A stretch of 21,627 bases of DNA. Source: Hemicentrotus pulcherrimus. Its lineage: Eukaryota > Echinodermata > Echinoidea > Camarodonta > Strongylocentrotidae. Under the pieces are notes generated by a model. That model did not search any database. It saw only the letters and a list, made by a program, of their open reading frames with translations, and had not been told where the DNA came from. This document shows, one piece after another, positions 19,270 to 21,627 of this stretch. How positions within the stretch are numbered: the stretch's first letter is position 1; each line of letters starts with the position of its first letter. The position numbers and the translations under genes are program-made. The stretch spans positions 7,210 through 28,836 of the forward strand of contig BEXV01002303.1 in the NCBI GenBank assembly GCA_003118195.1, written 5' to 3'.

Positions 19270-20280
19270 ATCATGTATTAAACAGTATTGTCATTCACAC
19301 TTTGATTACATTCGCCATCTTCGATATCCACTTCCGCCTCCTCCTACAAAAAAAAAGAAAGATGTTAAGTATATAGTTACAGAAATACATTCCAATGCAC
19401 ATGAACATTAAGTGAAAACCCGATATCAAGTGGTTTCTCTTACTTTAAAAAAAATATATTTTTACCATAACAAATATTTTCGAAAAATCAACCTTAGGCA
19501 ATTTGTGAGTCGCCTATTGAAATATACAAAATATGCAACGTGATAATGCACTGTTACAAAAGCTGAACGTGTATTCAAAGGGTCAAGCAATAGAGTATTT
19601 AAATTGCACTTAAGTCGGTTTTTTTAAGTCTAAGCGATCGTGGACTTTATAAATTTTAATACAAATACATAAAACAACGCGTTGAAAATGTAGACTTTCT
19701 CAATGAAACACTCCTCGACACACAAACACCCACCCACACGCACACTGACGCAAAAACGAACAGACCGAGCGAAGAAACACTGACAGGTGACATGATAACA
19801 TAATGGTTTTCGTAAGGTTGAAAAATGTGATGCAATCTTATTTTGAGGACATCGTCGACGTTTTCTATCTCAGACCGACGGGTTATCACAGCACTTTTAC
19901 TCAAACCAAGGATCTTCAAACTGCGCAAAATAAGATAAAACATCACTTGGCAAAATAGCGGGAAATTTGGGTAATAACTTGAGTGCTTTCCGTTAACAAT
20001 GTGGTTAGGGCGCACCTGCTCATTTAAAGAATGATTGAAGGGTAATTTAGTTTCCCTTGAGGGCGCATTTCTTCTTTTTGCTCTCGTCTTCAAAAAGTTA
20101 AGCCTCGTTTAGATATACCACGGTTAACCACCAAGAAAATATTTTAAAATAAACATTTAAAAAGGTGGCCGCTGCAATATGAAGGGAAAAAAAATTCTAT
20201 GGTGATTGGCCTTAAAAATTTGACGGGAACGACACTTATGTCATATGATTTTTCCGCGTTTTGTCTCTCTTTTTCTTCTC
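19270..20280. other. Intergenic stretch; one unassigned minus-strand open frame
   Basis: A 145-codon minus-strand frame spans 19656-20093. Its C-terminal part runs over a CA-rich (CACACAAACACC) stretch. No domain is recognised and no splice context supports it, so it is described here rather than called as a gene. Confidence 0.4.
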
Positions 20281-20285
20281 ACTCA

Positions 20286-20390
20286 TTGTCATTATTACTG
20301 TTGTAGTTATTGTTATTGTTGTTGAGATGTTGATTTTGTTGCTGTTGTCGTTTTTGTTGTTGCTGTTATCATCATCGTCGTCAATGCCGT
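20286..20390. repeat. GTT-rich imperfect trinucleotide tract
   Basis: Imperfect GTT/ATT/GCT units shift to ATC/GTC at the right end. Confidence 0.8.
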
Positions 20391-21020
20391 TATTCAGTGA
20401 TTGTTCTCATTTGTTTTTTCTCTCTTTTCTCTGATTTCTATTACGTTTTTTTGTTAATGTTTCGTTTTGTATTATTTCTTTCTCACATCATAGTAGGCAG
20501 TTTACCCCGTCTGAACGAAACTTAAGGGGGCTCGTTCCCCCCTTTACTCATCTCTTCTCGAATGTTTCTGCTCTAGACATTTTTAAAAAAATCATTTTAT
20601 AGCTTTGCTATTTTTACGTTGTAGATAAACATTCGTTATGATATATCCTTATCGATTTTTACTGGCTCAATAATTCATCACAATGGTCTGATACCCGGCC
20701 CTTCTCCATAGGTCCTTCAAAAAAGTGGCTCAAAATAGATTGTAGATTAACGAAATCCCAATATTGATTTGTTGTTTGCCTCGACGTCTCAATCTCACAT
20801 TCCCATCCATTTTAACTGATATAAGCCTACATACACTCATCCGAATGTCACGACACGCTACATTACGTTATGCAGTGAGCGACAAAGCCCACGCAACTTA
20901 CTTCCCAAATCGATGCATTCAGTTGCACGCACTGGAACGTTGTTTTTTTTACATCAAGAATTTTTTTCTTTCTCAACAGACTCTTGAATATTGACTGCTT
21001 GTACCCCCGTAATGCATATT
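20391..21020. other. Intergenic stretch, no gene seen
   Basis: It holds a small hairpin AAGGGGG (20524-20530) with CCCCCTT (20538-20544). Open frames here carry no recognised motif. Confidence 0.45.
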
Positions 21021-21085
21021 TGGTTGCTCAGGTGATAGAGTATGATGGTGCCTTGAGGCCGAAACAACCTGGGTCAACTGTAATT
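21021..21085 (+). mobile_element. Degenerate tRNA-derived SINE-like fragment
   Basis: TTGCTCAGGTGATAGAG at 21024-21040 closely resembles a tRNA D-arm/A box (consensus TAGCTCAGNNGGTAGAG). GGGTCAACTGT, starting near 21071, matches 8 of 11 positions of a B box. The spacing is tRNA-like, but the anticodon stem is not intact and no acceptor stem pairs, so this is not a functional tRNA. It is either a SINE remnant or a tRNA pseudogene. Confidence 0.35.
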
Positions 21086-21351
21086 CTAAGAAGGGATGCG
21101 TGCACTGTAATCTTTCTTATATTCATCTTTCTTCGTAATACGCATCTTCAATACCTCAAGCTACTTACAACTAAGGGTTGGAGGTGAACACACAAGGGCG
21201 CACATCACTATCACTCGAAAGGATCAATAAAAGGAAGGAACAATGAAAAGGAAATGAAAAATGAAAAAAGCGGAAAAGAGAGCTGAAAGATCCCTCATAA
21301 CCTGCTGACAAATCAACTTGTGTAATATTCTCTTTTTCGTTGATCGTTGTC

Positions 21352-21605
21352 CCCCAATAATGATAATAATGATGATATTAATAATAATAATGTTGGGAAT
21401 TTGAATGGCAATTATATTAATGAAAATAATGAAATTAGTTCTGATGATAGCATTAGTGATGATAATAAAAGTAATAATGATAATGGTGATAATTATATCA
21501 ATTATGATATATAGTGATATAAGTATTAAAACAAAAATAATAAATAAATATTAATACAAAAATGTTAATTATGTTAATTATATCAATATAAATAATAATA
21601 AAGGA
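21352..21605. repeat. AAT/GAT-rich degenerate trinucleotide tract
   Basis: Imperfect AAT, GAT and TTA units run to near the window end, which itself finishes in an A-run. Confidence 0.85.
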
Positions 21606-21627
21606 AAAACATCAGATGAAAAAAAAA

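Noticed and set aside
19128..19376. 82-codon plus-strand frame
   Set aside because: It largely covers the right arm of the CACTG foldback.
19656..20093. 145-codon minus-strand frame
   Set aside because: It is the second-longest frame outside simple repeats, but it has no recognisable motif, ends in a CA-rich stretch and lacks splice or promoter support. A database search giving a significant hit would change this.
1..21627. A new multi-gene system, CRISPR array or defence island
   Set aside because: Nothing suggests prokaryotic or viral gene organisation. There is one confident protein gene in repeat-rich animal DNA.

Overview
The window reads as non-coding-rich animal DNA: AT-rich, full of (CT/GA)n, (GT)n, (AT)n and AAT-type microsatellites, with several small non-autonomous transposons and one convincing protein gene. 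No operons, ribosome binding sites, CRISPR arrays or prokaryotic genes are visible. The gene is a neurensin-family membrane protein. Together with the TGGGCAA-rich foldback, the CAGGG-ended MITE carrying a CCAATCAGA motif and a LINE-like 3' tail, this suggests a marine deuterostome, most likely an echinoderm such as a sea urchin. The species assignment is inference.

Layout. 1-10,000: no recognisable gene. It holds a GA repeat (about 1,505-1,560), a 210-bp polypurine tract (about 1,875-2,085), a C-run with an ambiguous base (3,118-3,133), A-rich and G-run tracts (about 4,008-4,093 and 4,308-4,318), a 153-bp MITE with 21-bp inverted ends (6,407-6,559), a CT repeat (about 6,670-6,712), weak transposon remnants (about 7,285-7,370) and a GC/GT tract likely to adopt Z-DNA (9,749-9,813).

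10,000-13,800: the neurensin locus. A segment with strong splice signals at 10,054-10,166 may be a 5' untranslated exon. It is followed by a CRE-like site, a TATA-like sequence or alternative splice acceptor at about 11,138, and an uninterrupted 281-codon reading frame at 11,201-12,046 with an excellent translation-start context. Downstream lies a 270-bp CACTA-ended palindromic MITE with a perfect 3-bp target duplication. The first AATAAA signals come after it, at 13,741 and 13,756, so the MITE probably sits in the 3' untranslated region and would fold into a long RNA hairpin.

13,800-21,627: again no firm gene. It contains a short telomere-like array beside a compound microsatellite (about 14,755-14,855), a 31-bp dispersed repeat, perfect small palindromes, a 300-bp pyrimidine tract, a LINE-like 3' end on the minus strand, an E-box/CRE pair next to a possible orphan laminin-G-like exon (about 17,667-17,855), a second foldback element with CACTG ends built on a TGGGCAA motif (18,937-19,265), a GTT-rich tract, a degenerate tRNA-derived SINE-like piece and a terminal AAT/GAT-rich tract.

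I found no sign of a new multi-gene system. The most notable structures are the two palindromic transposons and the position of one of them beside the neurensin gene.
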